From NCBI RefSeq assembly GCF_000350225.1, contig NW_005178734.1, positions 186,001-250,000 of the forward strand: a DNA stretch of 64,000 bases, given 5' to 3'. A program made the position numbers and the translations under genes. Origin of the DNA: Chondrus crispus (taxonomy: Eukaryota; Rhodophyta; Florideophyceae; Gigartinales; Gigartinaceae). This document shows, piece by piece, positions 31,181-42,284 of this stretch; the stretch's first letter is position 1; the number at the start of each line of letters is the position of its first letter. The notes under the pieces are model-generated. The model searched no databases and was not told the origin of the DNA. It saw nothing but the letters and a program-made list of their open reading frames with translations.

Positions 31181-33550
31181 CTATTCAATATATGGCGACG
31201 GAGATCGCTTAGGAACTAAAGAGAGTCGACGACGGCTCGTTGAGTGTGGAGGCCTTGAATACAGCGATTGCAAATATGTATAAGCTTCTTCTTTTTCTTT
31301 CTTTGATCCTTTCCGTAGGGCGGATAAGTACTTTTTCCAAGAAGGGCTCGCCTTTGTGATTGTCCCGCGCTTTCCGATAACTACAAGAGCATCTCGGGCT
31401 CTTGAAAAGGCTACACAAGCTGCGTTCTTGTTCTTGTAGAACTGTAACGGATTAGGCCTTACCGACCCTTCTTTGTGCGCCAGCACTATTCTAACCAGAG
31501 AAATGATTACGACGTCGTATTCTTTGCCCTGTGATGAGTCGAATGTAGGCACTTCAACCTTACTCTTCTCTAAGCCTCTCCTCTGCAAGAGACTGATTAT
31601 ATTGATCTTCTGAGCATCGTATGGCGTCAAGATTCCAATTCCACTACTCCTGCCTTGCGCACGTGTCCAACCACTTACCATGTCCACAATAACCTCCGCC
31701 TCAAATTCATTTCGATATCCTCCTCCCTCTGTGTTTTGCTCCTCGGCTTTCGGAAATTCGTTCCCAGATACGTGTTGAGTGTCCACAAGATTGACGATAC
31801 TGAGAGGGATGTCTATTGTTTCAAGTTTTATCATTGTACTCGATGTACGTTTTTCCGTTCTCCTGTCACCGTTCTTGACGTTGTGATTGTAGAACAATGA
31901 GCTCACAATGGTACCGATGGGCTGGGCACTTTGCATTTGAGTGTCGAGAAGAAAAACACACCGAGGCGAAGCGTTCCAAATGTTTTGTGCTGAGTCTCCT
32001 TCCTAGTCGGGAAAGTAGGTTTTGTGGAGCGGAATGTGAGTGCCTTGTTGAAGAAATGCGATTCCGCTCGTTTGTGACTTGTCCAAGACCTGAAAGATTT
32101 GTCGTCAAACGGCTGTAGTTGTGCGCAGTCACCGACAAAGACAATAGACGTGCCATGTTCTGGTTCCCCGACAGCTGAAATTATTCGTGAAAGGGTGGCG
32201 ACAAGCTCTGTCTCTTCTGCATATGCAGCTTCATCTACGATTATCAAATCGAAAGATGTCACAGCCGTCTAGTCCAGGGCGATTGCCGCTCCGAAAGTGG
32301 AGAAAAAAGCTCTTTGCCGGGTCAAAATTTGGTTTTCACTCATCTTGTAGGCACGTGCAAGTCGTGCCACCGTTCGGTTCTGGACGAAAGGTATTGTTGA
32401 GTTGTTGCCAAGTCGAAGGGGCTTCATGTCTGATGAGCCTATCTTTGGAATTTTGGCGTTATACTTGATGAGTATGTCGTCCAATGCAGCGTTGGTAACA
32501 GTTAAAACTAGGACTCGTTCATTGAACTCGTTGCGACATTCCTAGTTTCTTGCCGATGAGCTTCCTTCCCTCAATGACTCCTTGACAACTCTAAGGATTC
32601 GGTCGACTGCAGCCACGGAAAGGATAGTAGCAACATGAGATTTACCAGTGCCCGGAGGTCCTTGACAAAAGATGGTGATCGACATGAACCGTGAGGGGTC
32701 ATCATTCCCTCCACTATAATTTTGAGGCCCTTTCCAATACATTTGTCCCAAGAAATCCCTTCCTTTGGGATGCAAGGAGTAGTACGCTACAGCTGACGAC
32801 GCCCATGACGCAAAAAACTCGAGCTGACTGTCATTCAGGCTTTCGGAGAGCTCAGAAGCGTAACGTCGCATCTTTTGCCGCGCCTGTTCCATTATCACTT
32901 CTGCAATGCCAGAAGATCTAATGCATTAGAAAACGATTTCTGTGGTCCACTTGCAACTGTATGGGGACCTGAGTCAAAATCGAGTTGTTGGCGAACGGCC
33001 ACTGTGATCGAAAATTTGTTCAGCAGCCGTTGCATGAGACCTTCAATATCAGTGAATCCCAACGTCACTCCTTTGTCTAGAAGAGGCAGGCTATTAATGT
33101 CTTTAAACATGCTGAAAATGCTTCTCAAATTGTGTTCTCCGACTTTGTATATAAGCAATGTTCTGTAAGAACCTTCAGCCAACATTTTTCTAGCCGGCGG
33201 CCTTTGAAGCGAACCTCGAACGAGTGGAATATCGTCAAGTAGTATTTGTTCAGTTCATAATTGAGGTTTTGAGAACTTGGTTTTCCTTCTTCACTTCTAT
33301 GTGGCGGACTCACCACAAGTGCCAATTTAGTAGTCATGATTATGTTAGAACTGTCTAAGAAGTACATCCTGACGACATCCATAACTGCAAAGTTGATTGT
33401 GCGACCAGCCAGGTCACGAGAGTCAACATGGTCGTTGGCAGACTGTTGAACGACATAGAGGACTTTTACGGAAATTATTTCATTCCCAATGAAGAACGAG
33501 TCGATATCTCCATAAAAAGAAGCAGGAAATGCAATCGGACCAATCCCCAT
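31181..33550 (-). pseudogene. UPF1/DNA2-type superfamily 1 helicase, frameshifted, inside the copia element
   Basis: Read on the minus strand, consecutive pieces in different frames make up one SF1 helicase: 33550-33125, 33185-32895, 32898-32542, 32484-32269, 32262-31903 and 31936-31181. Motif I is GPPGTGKSHVAT near 32650, motif II is LIIVDEAAYAEETE near 32245, motif III is FVGDCAQLQPF near 32120, motif V is VPTFDSSQGKEYDVV near 31540, and motif VI is ACVAFSRARDALVVIG near 31400. An A-run near 33185, the ALQK-stop junction near 32900 and a further break near 31930 show frameshifts rather than introns, since adjacent pieces overlap. It lies antisense to the copia genes between RNase H and the 3' LTR, so it was inserted into or captured by the element. 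The closest families are UPF1, DNA2 and ZNFX1-like; I cannot choose between them. Confidence 0.85.
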
Positions 33551-35228
33551 GGAATCATTAGTGTCCTAAAAGCGGGACGGTAACGGCCGAACGTCGTGTA
33601 CATCGTTCACAGCTCCGCGCCACCCGACAGCCCTGCCATCATATCTGTGGATCACAGGACCAAACATATGTGGCGTATCATTGTAATTCTAGTTATAGGG
33701 ATTGATGAGAAGTTACGGCATCTGACGTGTTGCCAGCGTACTGATTATACATATCAAGTGAAGTTTGTACATAGAAGAAAACAGTTCGGCGCCCATTGGA
33801 CAGGTATTCCTCTCCTCGTCCGAACCGCTCTTTTTAACTTTACGCGAAAGATTAAAAAGGTTGCAGTTGGAGTTGTGAAGAGACTGAAGCTCAAGAACAT
33901 AGTCAGATAAGGGGTTTCGAGCTTCTAAAGCGACCATTTGGCATTCGCGAGAGCATCAACCATAAGCAAATGGGCTTATCATAGCCCATCAATTCTGAGA
34001 ATAGGCCAGCAATTCTGAACGGAATTAATGAGCTCTATTGCACCTTGTGGAGTGACAAGATAAAATGTCTCGTAATCAGGCTGTAAATCCAGGCCGAAAT
34101 GTGATGCGGGAAACAATGGTGCTTGAGACCATCAAATTACCTCTAAATTGTCAATTAGTTGACGGGGTTATCGGCCTGCGTTGAAGGGGTCGTCCACAAG
34201 TGCTTTTAAGCCCATCAATTCGGAGAAAAATTGACGGGCAGGGCGGGGCCGTCAGGAACGACTTCTATTTTGAAGTGATGGACTCAAAAGTGGTCGTAAT
34301 TTGAAACAGGATTAATGTAGGTCTTCTCGATTTGTTATGATCAACTTCAAATTATTTTGGTGTCTACATCCTGCACGCAATTGTTTCCAACCGACTACAG
34401 TAAGCGTTTTGGCGGTTTCTGTAAGTTGAAAAAGCAGCTCATTTTTAGCAAATTTAAACTTGCGCCTTGTTGCACCGCTATCCCTGTGCTACGAATCGGG
34501 GTGAAATGGATCACCCGGAGGTCTCGTCATCGTTTCACATCCTGCACCGATTCCTGATCCTGCCCGTTCCACCTCCCATCGTTCCAACTCCCATCCCAGG
34601 CACTAGTTAAGTTTCAGTGTGACTTTCTACGGAAGCCTGCGTTACTCCGTGTGACGTTCTCGCGCTGTAAGTACTTGAAGCACTTATCATATCTACTCCC
34701 CACTCTTCCTTCCCCTTGCCCCTCCCCCCCTCTCACACCCCCCTTTGCCACCCTACTTTCTCAAAAATTGTTCCCCTATCATACCTCTCTACCCCCCACA
34801 ATTGTGGGTCTCCAATTTCCCGTATTGCTGAGCCGTCACTCTAACGGAGTGATTTATGAGGATACCGAAGGTTACTAAGGATCCTCGGCAAGAAGGGAGC
34901 TCTTGGGCAAGGGGAGTCTGGTGTGAGCTTAATTTTGCGAGTGAGGAATCCTGATACGGGGATTTGCATGTACTCTTTTATAGTGCTACGCCATCCATGC
35001 CGCAGACGGAAGAGCTTCGAGAAACGACCGGCCAAACACGCCAAGAATACTTGATATCCTTTTGGGACGTCGGAATGTTAAGCGGGTTTATGTGTTCCAA
35101 TCGTCTATAGACCTGCTGCATCCTAAACGGCCGCGCACGGACCAAATATGGACCACCCTGCTTTTTTCACGCACAATCGCCTACCCGTACTGGACCAGAC
35201 TATCGCTAAGCGGGCATCGGCATCGTGT
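33551..35228. other. copia 3' region beyond the helicase, no gene
   Basis: About 1.7 kb without coding support. Related segments (CAATTCTGAGAA, CAATTCGGAGAA, AATTGACGGG) are scattered at 33.99-34.24 kb. A minus-strand frame at 33937-33713 could be more of the helicase gene but shows no motif. Confidence 0.45.
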
Positions 35229-35240
35229 GACAGGGGGGAG
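35229..35240 (+). promoter_or_regulatory. copia 3' polypurine tract
   Basis: GACAGGGGGGAG directly precedes the TGTCAATATA start of the 3' LTR at 35241. Confidence 0.75.
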
Positions 35241-35568
35241 TGTCAATATACTTGCTCCTCTGTCTGCACGTTGGCACACGTGTCACACTTACGCCGGCGG
35301 ACTTCTGCAAGCCCCCCGACGCCGCCTGTTCCCCGCTTTGTATTTAGCTCTGTCCAACCGTCCTGTAACCGGACGCGCGGGGGTAAGAGGGACACAATAC
35401 TAAAGTGAAAAGGCTACTTTCGGCTTTTCCCTTTCCGCGTGTGCTCATTCCGCCCTGATTCCCTTTCTACCTCTCTTTCCCAGACGCCCACTCCCTTTCC
35501 GGCCAGCCGTCCCTCGCGAGAGTTTGACCTCTCGTCTACTGGCCGCGGCCTCGCGATATTCAGTGACA
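35241..35568 (+). repeat. copia 3' LTR
   Basis: Direct repeat of 7297-7624 with about seven single-base differences by eye, ending TTCAGTGACA and followed by the TTTAT duplication (35569-35573). Confidence 0.95.
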
Positions 35569-35670
35569 TTTATTGCGTCTCATTCACGCATGTCCTTTAT
35601 TGCGTCCCATTCTCACATCTCCGTTGTTGCGTCCCATTCACACATCTCCCTTATTGCGCCCATCTCGACG
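35569..35670. repeat. 27-bp minisatellite at the copia insertion site
   Basis: Units of 27 bp resembling TTTATTGCGTCCCATTCACA plus CATCTCC start at 35569, 35596 and 35623, with a partial unit at 35650. A further unit lies on the other side of the element (about 7270-7296), so the element inserted within the array. Confidence 0.85.
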
Positions 35671-37754
35671 TAGTATTGACGAGAGGAGGCGGAAGCAGTT
35701 TGGCGATAACTTCTGCAGTCCAGGCTAAAAGCGCAATTTGCGTCATGTGGTAGAGCACGCAGCACACACAGCACGACTTACTGTTAGCATTCCACGAGTG
35801 GCTTTAATAATGTGGATACCATTGGAGCGGTAGCAAGCGAGTGGAAGAGAATAGGGAAGAGTTGGGTGACGTGTTTCAACTTGAGTGCCGTGCGAGCGCA
35901 GCGACTCTGACCGGCTACGAACCACAAACGTGATCCGTCCCGATTGACGCAACTGCCTGCGTCGACGAAGGTGTTTTGACAAAAATGCGGCGTCCGAATC
36001 TACTTGACCAGTCTTTTGCTCAGCGCATCGCAGAACGCAAAGACCATCGGCAGAACGTGTGTAAGGTACTCTACGGAAATGTACCCTCGACAACAGACTT
36101 GTTACGTGTTTATATTCGCGGCTTGCATCCACTATTTTTGCCCTGGACGTCCTCGCTGGCATTGTGGCAAGCAATAGCCGTGCACAGAAATAGACGGCGC
36201 TTTCCTGACAACTTCAGATCGGAGCATTTCCGCGGGAATGCCCTGAAGGGCCATCTCCCTTTGTGGCGTTTCTCTCCTCTGTGCGTTCTTTCTCGCTCAA
36301 CACGTGTACAATTAAGCCGTGCGACGCACTGTTGCCGCGATCTCTGCACGGATGGATACATGTGCAGTACAGCAGTACAGTAGAGAGGCGGCATCGATGT
36401 TATAAAATTTCCGTTTCCTTGCTGCGGGCCCGGTGTTTTTGGAGCCAGGGTGCACTTTTCATTGGCGATACTGTAGATAGAATACCGCGCTGTACCGAAC
36501 TGTACAAACGTTTAAAAATACAGAGCTAGAGAGTCGTGCAGCTGGGCCGTGAAGGACGCACTGGAGTCGTGCCGTGCTACTGTTGCATGATAATCGCCGG
36601 AATCAAGGAACTGCACATCAAATGTTTGAGAAACTGCGCAGTGAAGGCAGAAAGTACAGTATTGATTTTGCAAGGGATACAAGACCGCGTGTACGGTTTA
36701 CCCCGCTGCCGGAAAGAGAATAAGTGTTCCAGGCTCCTGTAAAAGAAGAGCAGCAACAAGCGAATCGCCACGTCAAGGTTTCTTAAGAAGGGAAAGAAAC
36801 GTGGCTGTGAGAAAACGAACAATGATTGCGATACGGTAGCCTGAATGGGAAATGAGCATGCAAAGGGCGGGAGAGGGGAAGGGACGCCCGGATGAGTGAC
36901 GGCAGCGATGCCGGCCTAGGAAGGCGCTCACGTGGTTGGCGCCCCGAAACACCGGCTTCGACAGCAGAGACAGGATCGGCAGTGGAAGGGTATATCCAGG
37001 GGCCCCGATTGGACGCGGGGGGGGACTGTGTGCAGTGGTTGACAGTGCGGTACAGTAGTCGACAGTGGGGGGAAACTATGGCGGTTTCCGAAAGGGGACA
37101 AGCCCCCCCTCGTGTCTCGCCGAGGGCCGCTCTCCTTCAAAACAATTGAAAAAAAAATTGCAGACAGTCCGGAACACATAGGATGATCGCAAAAATAAGC
37201 GCATTTCTCGCTTTTGTCTTGTGGCCAGGTCTGCTAAACAAGTACAAGTACTGTATAGCTTGAAATAGGACTAATCCGCCTGCTTTTCTCTCGGATCCGG
37301 CTTTCTATTGGGCATCCCGCCTTACTTTCTACGACGGCATGGCATGTGTATACGGTTGGGCGGATGGGCGGATGGGCGGATCTCGGCGTTTTGCGATGAA
37401 TCGCGTGCTCCACGTAGATATCCTCTGCCCGCCCTTTAATTTTCAACTATCAATTGTCGTTTCGCCGACGCCCCGCAAAATCGCCTCCTCACACGCGCCA
37501 CGTGGAGCCCGCTACCCGGATTATGCTCCAGACGCAATCACACGAGTCTGCACATCGATCATTTGTACACTCTCCCATTCGCCTCGCGCTTCACAAACTG
37601 ATACTCTACCTGTCTTCCCTCCCCCTACAAATTCTCGCTCGCCGGCACATCACCCCCACTGCTCGAGTCATCATCCCCCCCACCCCCGCCCCACCCCGCC
37701 CCTGGCATTCCCGCTCACCGGTCCGTCCCGCACATTCCCCGACAAGCCCCAGCC
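35671..37754. other. intergenic region, no gene seen
   Basis: About 2.1 kb between the transposon nest and the first host gene. Only short open frames without domains occur. A triple tandem GGGCGGAT lies at 37358-37381, and several TACAGTA motifs are present (for example near 36370, 36655 and 37050). The last about 130 bp before 37755 are C-rich and probably belong to the promoter or leader of the next gene. Confidence 0.55.
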
Positions 37755-38546
37755 ATGGCGTCCCTCACCCACGCCTCTGCCTTCCTTCTCCTGCTCCCCC
37801 TCGTCTTCGCCGCCCCGCCCTCTGTCTACAACCCGCATGACGTCTCAGCCATCTCGCTCTACGGCCCGTCGGCCGTATACGCCGCTAGTATGTGTCCGCC
37901 GTCCTTCACCTTCACCGGCCGCGCCCGCTTCCTCGAGGGCTTGCGCGCCCATCAAATTGGCCTGCGCTCCTCGGATCTCGCCGTGAACGGGCGTAAGTGC
38001 CGCAGCGACGCCCCCCTCCTCGTCTTCGTCCCTATCGGAAATACCGACCATTACCCTCCCCAATGGCACTTCGAGCACTCCATTTACTCCGACCACCCTG
38101 TCAACTTCACTTGCGGCGAGTACAAGTTCTCCATCCGCTACGGCTACTTCAATGACGTCGATACAAAGCCGAACAACGGCTTTCTCGACGCCAAGGTCGT
38201 CTACTTTGACTTTGCCGTTATTCCAAACACATCGCCGTTCGGCTTTTGCTCCTATTCTGCGCGCAGAGAGGACCATGACAGGCCGCTCAATCACGCCCCG
38301 TTTCCGACTAAGGCAACGTGGAAGACATTTCAGAAGAGACGGACGTGGCTGAATAAGAGGCAATCTGCCGAAGTGCCACTCACTGACAATCCTAATGCTC
38401 AGCCCCCCACACCAAAGCCTTCAGTAGAGGCGGAGGCGACGGCGGCGCCCGAGGAATCCCCCGAGAAATCTCAAGATCAATCAGCGGAAGAATCAACAGA
38501 AGTGGACAGCAAACCGGATGGGACGCCAGATGTTGCTGAGTCATAA
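37755..38546 (+). CDS. secreted protein of unknown function
   Basis: A 263-aa protein in one exon; ATG 37755 sits in a good context (GCCATGG). Residues 1-20 form a signal peptide (MASLTHASAFLLLLPLVFAA), so the product enters the secretory pathway. Residues about 25-200 form a folded domain with four cysteines (in MCPPSF, KCRSD, FTCGEY and FGFCSY), which could make two disulfides, and many aromatics. A dibasic-rich segment (KRRTWLNKRQ) precedes an acidic Pro/Glu/Ser tail (about 205-263). I do not recognise the family; a cell-wall or extracellular role is possible but only inferred from the signal peptide. Confidence 0.75.
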   Translation: MASLTHASAFLLLLPLVFAAPPSVYNPHDVSAISLYGPSAVYAASMCPPSFTFTGRARFLEGLRAHQIGLRSSDLAVNGRKCRSDAPLLVFVPIGNTDHYPPQWHFEHSIYSDHPVNFTCGEYKFSIRYGYFNDVDTKPNNGFLDAKVVYFDFAVIPNTSPFGFCSYSARREDHDRPLNHAPFPTKATWKTFQKRRTWLNKRQSAEVPLTDNPNAQPPTPKPSVEAEATAAPEESPEKSQDQSAEESTEVDSKPDGTPDVAES

Positions 38547-39091
38547 TTGAGCGCCGAGTTGACCAGTTGAGTTTTGTTTTATGTTTTGACATGCACATGC
38601 GATCAGACGCATTAGGTCAAAAGTCGAGAGCATTAGCCCAGCTCCCTCTAGTCATGTACAGACAAGAAAGCTAACGTATTTCTTTTATTTGCCGCGAAAA
38701 GTATCATACTGCTCCGCTGTCCGTGTACATATTGGAAAGAATCACTCACTCTTTTCAGCTCTGATCTTGCCTCATCCATTTTCTCCCTCACTCTCGCTTT
38801 CAGCCTGTTGACAATTCGGTCTGCCAATTGTTTACGCGGCGGGCATTGAAGTAAGCTTTCCCGACCAGGCCGGGGGCGATCTAGTAAAAACTCTTTCGTC
38901 GTGAACTTAGCTGGAGATGCGGTGTCCCCCCCGTTTCCCCGTGTGGAGGACTGCCGTGAATATTGCGCCACTTTCCATGATCTTGTCATTGCGACCATTT
39001 GCCTATCGCTGGGATTTTCGAGAGCGGAAGATTTATATGGAACATAGAGTATGCGGGACCAGCCTGGTGAAGATGCCGTGAAGATGGCCGA

Positions 39092-39124
39092 GAGCTAGTC
39101 TTCTAAGACCCAGAAGACTAGCTC
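39092..39124. repeat. hairpin, 13-bp perfect stem
   Basis: GAGCTAGTCTTCT (39092-39104) and AGAAGACTAGCTC (39112-39124) are exact complements around a 7-nt loop. There is no T-run, and no nearby gene ends here, so a terminator role is not supported. Confidence 0.85.
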
Positions 39125-40095
39125 GGGAACCCGTAGTCTTCTGCAGTATCCTACAGTGATGTAACATGCTGCACTGTAACCTATGATTCTCGGTGCTCGC
39201 GCAAACACTTGCTCCTGTCGATGGCTTGCCAATCACTTGCCATTTCTTTCCAGCAGTGTCAAGTTTGGGAAGGGAACTCTGCAAGCTTGACCTGTTTCTA
39301 GTGTCAGCACCAGGTCAAGGTAGACTAGGTCAAATGTCACCTGCTGTTCCAACCAAAATATACTTCAAAATTTAGGTAAATTTCAACATTGTACAGTATG
39401 TGAAAGATGATTACTGCAACACAAAATTTGGGGGAAAATGGCAAGTTATCCGAGCAGACGCGCCTTTGGGAAATCCGGTGATCACAAAGTCCGAGGGCCG
39501 TATCCCCACCGAGCCTCCGGGACATCTTGCTACCCTCCGCTAGTGCCGGCGTTAAGTCTCAAAACGTCTCCCTCGAAGTGACGCCACCCTTTCCTCTCTC
39601 GCAACTCCTTTCCCCGTCCCTGCACAAGACGACTGCAGCTACCAACTAGTATCATTCATCGTTCTCCCACAGTGAGTTGCAGTTGGCATTTAGCACTCTT
39701 CGACCCGCCTCACTTCGCTGCCGATGGCAATCTCGCAGTTTAGCACCGACAAAGGTAGAACAATGGGTTCACTTAGCTAATGTCGCAAACAATCAAGGCA
39801 CCAATTGCCCTTTATAGACCATTTTCTACCTTCTCGGACATGACAGTGCGGAGGAGTAAGGTCTGAGGGGACACAGATAGCGAGCTGGACGCCCGATTTA
39901 CTCTCTTGTGTTTTTTCCCTTCCTGCCCCCTCCCATTCTTCCGTTTGTCTGAACGGCGGAGTGATTACAGTCAGCTCGCGACAACTGCAACCCCCGATAA
40001 CTGCAACCCCTTTTGTATACTATAGATCTAGATTAGAAAAGCGCAATCCCGATCGCGGGAACGCATAGGGATACTGTGCACAACAGGTTTGCATA

Positions 40096-40116
40096 CAGTC
40101 CACAGACTGTGGACTG
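40096..40116. repeat. 21-bp palindrome
   Basis: CAGTCCACAG and CTGTGGACTG flank a single central A. Confidence 0.85.
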
Positions 40117-40372
40117 TGCTCATGTTTATCGGGCACAACAACATGACAACAGTACGCACACCGCTGTCTTACTTCTGTAAACAGTCTGCAGTGCTCCCTG
40201 CTTGCCGAACACGTACTCACTCTTCCACCCTCCTCTCATACCGCGCGATACGCACCGCCCTGTAATCCGCCTCCTACAGACCCACCCCTCCACGTGTACT
40301 CCCCCCCGCGTTCCCCACTCCCTCTCAAGACGCACCATAAGGCTGCTCTTTACTGTGTCCTGGGGTTTTGAC

Positions 40373-40552
40373 ATCGTGTCGACGGAAATCACTGGAGACA
40401 TCCGCACCGGCTCTGGCGACGACACAGTCACGTTGCGCGGTGGTACGAAGGTTGACGGCGACATCGACCTTGGCAGCGACAGTGATACGTACTTGCAAAC
40501 CAGCGGTTCAGTCAGCGGCGACATCCGCGCCGGTGGCGGTGAAGAGCAAGTC
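40373..40552 (+). CDS. beta-solenoid repeat protein fragment, bacterial-looking, cut by gap
   Basis: The frame reading FDIVSTEITGDIRTGSGDDT and onward contains about 2.5 repeats of a unit of roughly 20 residues of the form GDI-x-x-GSGDDTVTL-x-GGTKVD. Such Gly/Asp-rich repeats resemble passenger domains of bacterial autotransporters or RTX-like beta-helices. The frame is open upstream to about 40202, but that part is pyrimidine-rich and probably leader or intron. A 3' splice site near 40373 is possible, and I cannot place a start. The fragment ends in the gap at 40553. It could be an algal gene of bacterial origin, a domesticated repeat, or sequence joined wrongly at the gap. Confidence 0.45.
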
Positions 40553-40650
40553 NNNNNNNNNNNNNNNNNNNNNNNNNNNNNNNNNNNNNNNNNNNNNNNN
40601 NNNNNNNNNNNNNNNNNNNNNNNNNNNNNNNNNNNNNNNNNNNNNNNNNN
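40553..40650. other. assembly gap (98 N)
   Basis: Ninety-eight Ns. Composition and apparent coding strand differ on its two sides. Confidence 0.98.
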
Positions 40651-40895
40651 GCTTGCCGCATCCGGAGGGGGGAAGTCGCGCCTCCACCCGCGGGCCGGTC
40701 CGGCAAGAGCTCGTGTGCTGGCCGCCCCCGCTCCAAGCGCGCACGCGCGGAAGGGCTCGCGGGGTAGCCGGCCTCCTCGCTGCGTGAGACGCACACCTCG
40801 CCGCTTGCCCAGCGCGAGGGGGACGAGCACGGCGGGTCCGGCGCTTGCGGGACGGGCGTCTCGTCGGTTACCGAGACGCTGATGGCGTCGGGCAT
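40651..40895 (-). CDS. possible 5' end of an unknown gene, cut by gap
   Basis: On the minus strand an ATG at 40895 opens a GC-rich frame (starting MPDAISVSVTDETPVPQAPD) that runs into the gap. Pyrimidine-rich sequence upstream (40900-41010 read on the minus strand) resembles leaders of other genes here. The product is Pro/Ser/Arg-rich with no domain. All frames are open in this GC-rich stretch, so coding is uncertain. Confidence 0.3.
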
Positions 40896-42284
40896 TGGGA
40901 GGTGCCACTTGATTTGTAGAGAGGGAAAGCAGAAAGGGGGAGGGGGTGTGGTAAGGTGCGGCAGAAAATGGTGGGCAAGGTGTGGAGATGGGATTTTGGG
41001 TCTTGGCGTGTTGAGGGAGCGTAGGCTCGCGGTGTAGAAGTGCCCGTCTCGCTCTCGACTTGATGTGTGCTTTGATTACGTCAGAACTGCTTTACGCATG
41101 TCCCACGGTAGCAGCGCGCATTGATACGACATGTTTGAGGCATTTGTCTATGGTGAACGGCGGTGGGGGGAGGCCGATCATAGGAAGGGCCAGTTTATTT
41201 TTTTCTTGCCCTTCGTGTTGTTGATGTAGTTGCCAGGTGCCCTGGTTGAAAAGCGAGACTGGGCCTGAAACCCTGACATGCGTAGGTCCAAGTGCGGAGA
41301 GCGAAACTGTTTGCCGCTGAGGAGGCCGAAAGTTTTGATGGCGAGCTGTGGGACGTCTTGTTTTCAATTGGCTCGAATACAGTGCGAGTCTCGGAATTTT
41401 GGAAGATTGGCCTGCGACGTTGGGAATTAATTAAGAGTGCGGTTCTATGGGGCTGTCTCTACATAGTGACAATCACGATCACAGAAAATAAATCTGCCGC
41501 TGAAGGGCAAATTACTGCTGGACCTACCTGCCAAAAGAGTGCGCTTGCGGACTCTATTTGTTGCAAGTCGGCGAGAGGCACATATTGCACCGGCTTGGAG
41601 GTATGCTGCTAAAATTTTAATGATGGTACAAGAGTTTTGTGCACCCTCTCTAGTTAGAAGGTCTGTCTCTGGCAGTATCAACGTGCCCCGCGTCGCGTTC
41701 GTGACGAGTGTCCTGTCTTCTTTTAACCGCACACGGAGCACTGGCAACGAATTCAACGGCTACCGCAGAAGAGCTGCGGATGCTGTCACCAATGTTTATG
41801 TTGACGCAAAAGAGAACATGAAAAAAGGTATCCTTCTCCCAACTTAAAACGGGGTATCAATCAGAGTAAGAAGTTAATGTTCTCTATTGACGATTATTGC
41901 TTGTGTTTTATTGTACAAAATCTACACGCTAATAAGCCACGCAAAGAAAATTTGTGCGTTTCTGGTGAGACGCGCCACACGAATGTTAGAGAAAATCTCT
42001 GACAGAGCGATTGTAATACAAACACGGATGGCGAAGCTGGGTGTATTGCGATGATCTATGAACCACAGGGGCCCAAACGACACAATCCAGACTCTGCGAA
42101 TGAAATGTTGTGAGACGAAGTAAACATCACGTGCTGTCCTCACGGAAATTCTAAGCGCGTCGCTTCCACACTGTACAAGTTGAAGTGCAGGATATATCAA
42201 CAGCTCGCAAAAGGAGACGGAAGGCATTGGTGCAAGTTGGCCAACGTGCCCGGGCCAACATCGAAGGGATACCTTCAATTGCTG
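40896..42284. other. intergenic region, no gene seen
   Basis: Only short frames without domains. The first about 110 bp may be leader of the possible minus-strand gene ending at 40895. Confidence 0.5.

Larger units (their letters stand above)
7297..35568 (+). mobile_element. Ty1/copia LTR retrotransposon, interrupted by a nested gypsy element
   Basis: Two 328-bp direct repeats with termini TGTCA...TGACA (7297-7624 and 35241-35568) are flanked by the same 5 bp, TTTAT (7292-7296 and 35569-35573), so this is one insertion. Gene order on the plus strand is gag, protease, integrase (7684-11.27 kb), then RT and RNase H (28.9-30.4 kb), which is the copia order. Without the nested gypsy element and its duplication the copia element would be about 11.7 kb, of which about 4.8 kb after RNase H is extra DNA carrying an antisense helicase pseudogene. 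The coding frame is broken many times. The two LTRs differ at about seven positions by eye. The protein motifs resemble copia families of red algae and marine animals (my recollection; not searched). Confidence 0.95.
38547..40360. other. intergenic region with hairpins
   Basis: No gene is supported over 1.8 kb. A 13-bp-stem hairpin lies at 39092-39124 and a 10-bp palindrome at 40096-40116. Repeated AGTCTTCT/AGAAGACT words cluster at 39095-39145. Confidence 0.5.

Noticed and set aside
31181-33550. Helitron
   Set aside because: The helicase is UPF1-like rather than PIF1-like, and no Rep/HUH domain or CTRR end was seen.
31181-33550. A functional intron-containing helicase gene
   Set aside because: Adjacent coding pieces overlap or abut in different frames at homopolymers and stops, which indicates frameshifts rather than introns.
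35569-35670. CRISPR array
   Set aside because: The 27-bp units are contiguous with no spacers, and the genome is eukaryotic.
36892-37149. 85-codon plus-strand frame
   Set aside because: Low-complexity GC-rich sequence with no domain.
39092-39124. Transcription terminator
   Set aside because: A stem-loop is present but there is no gene ending nearby, and eukaryotic polymerase II does not use such terminators.
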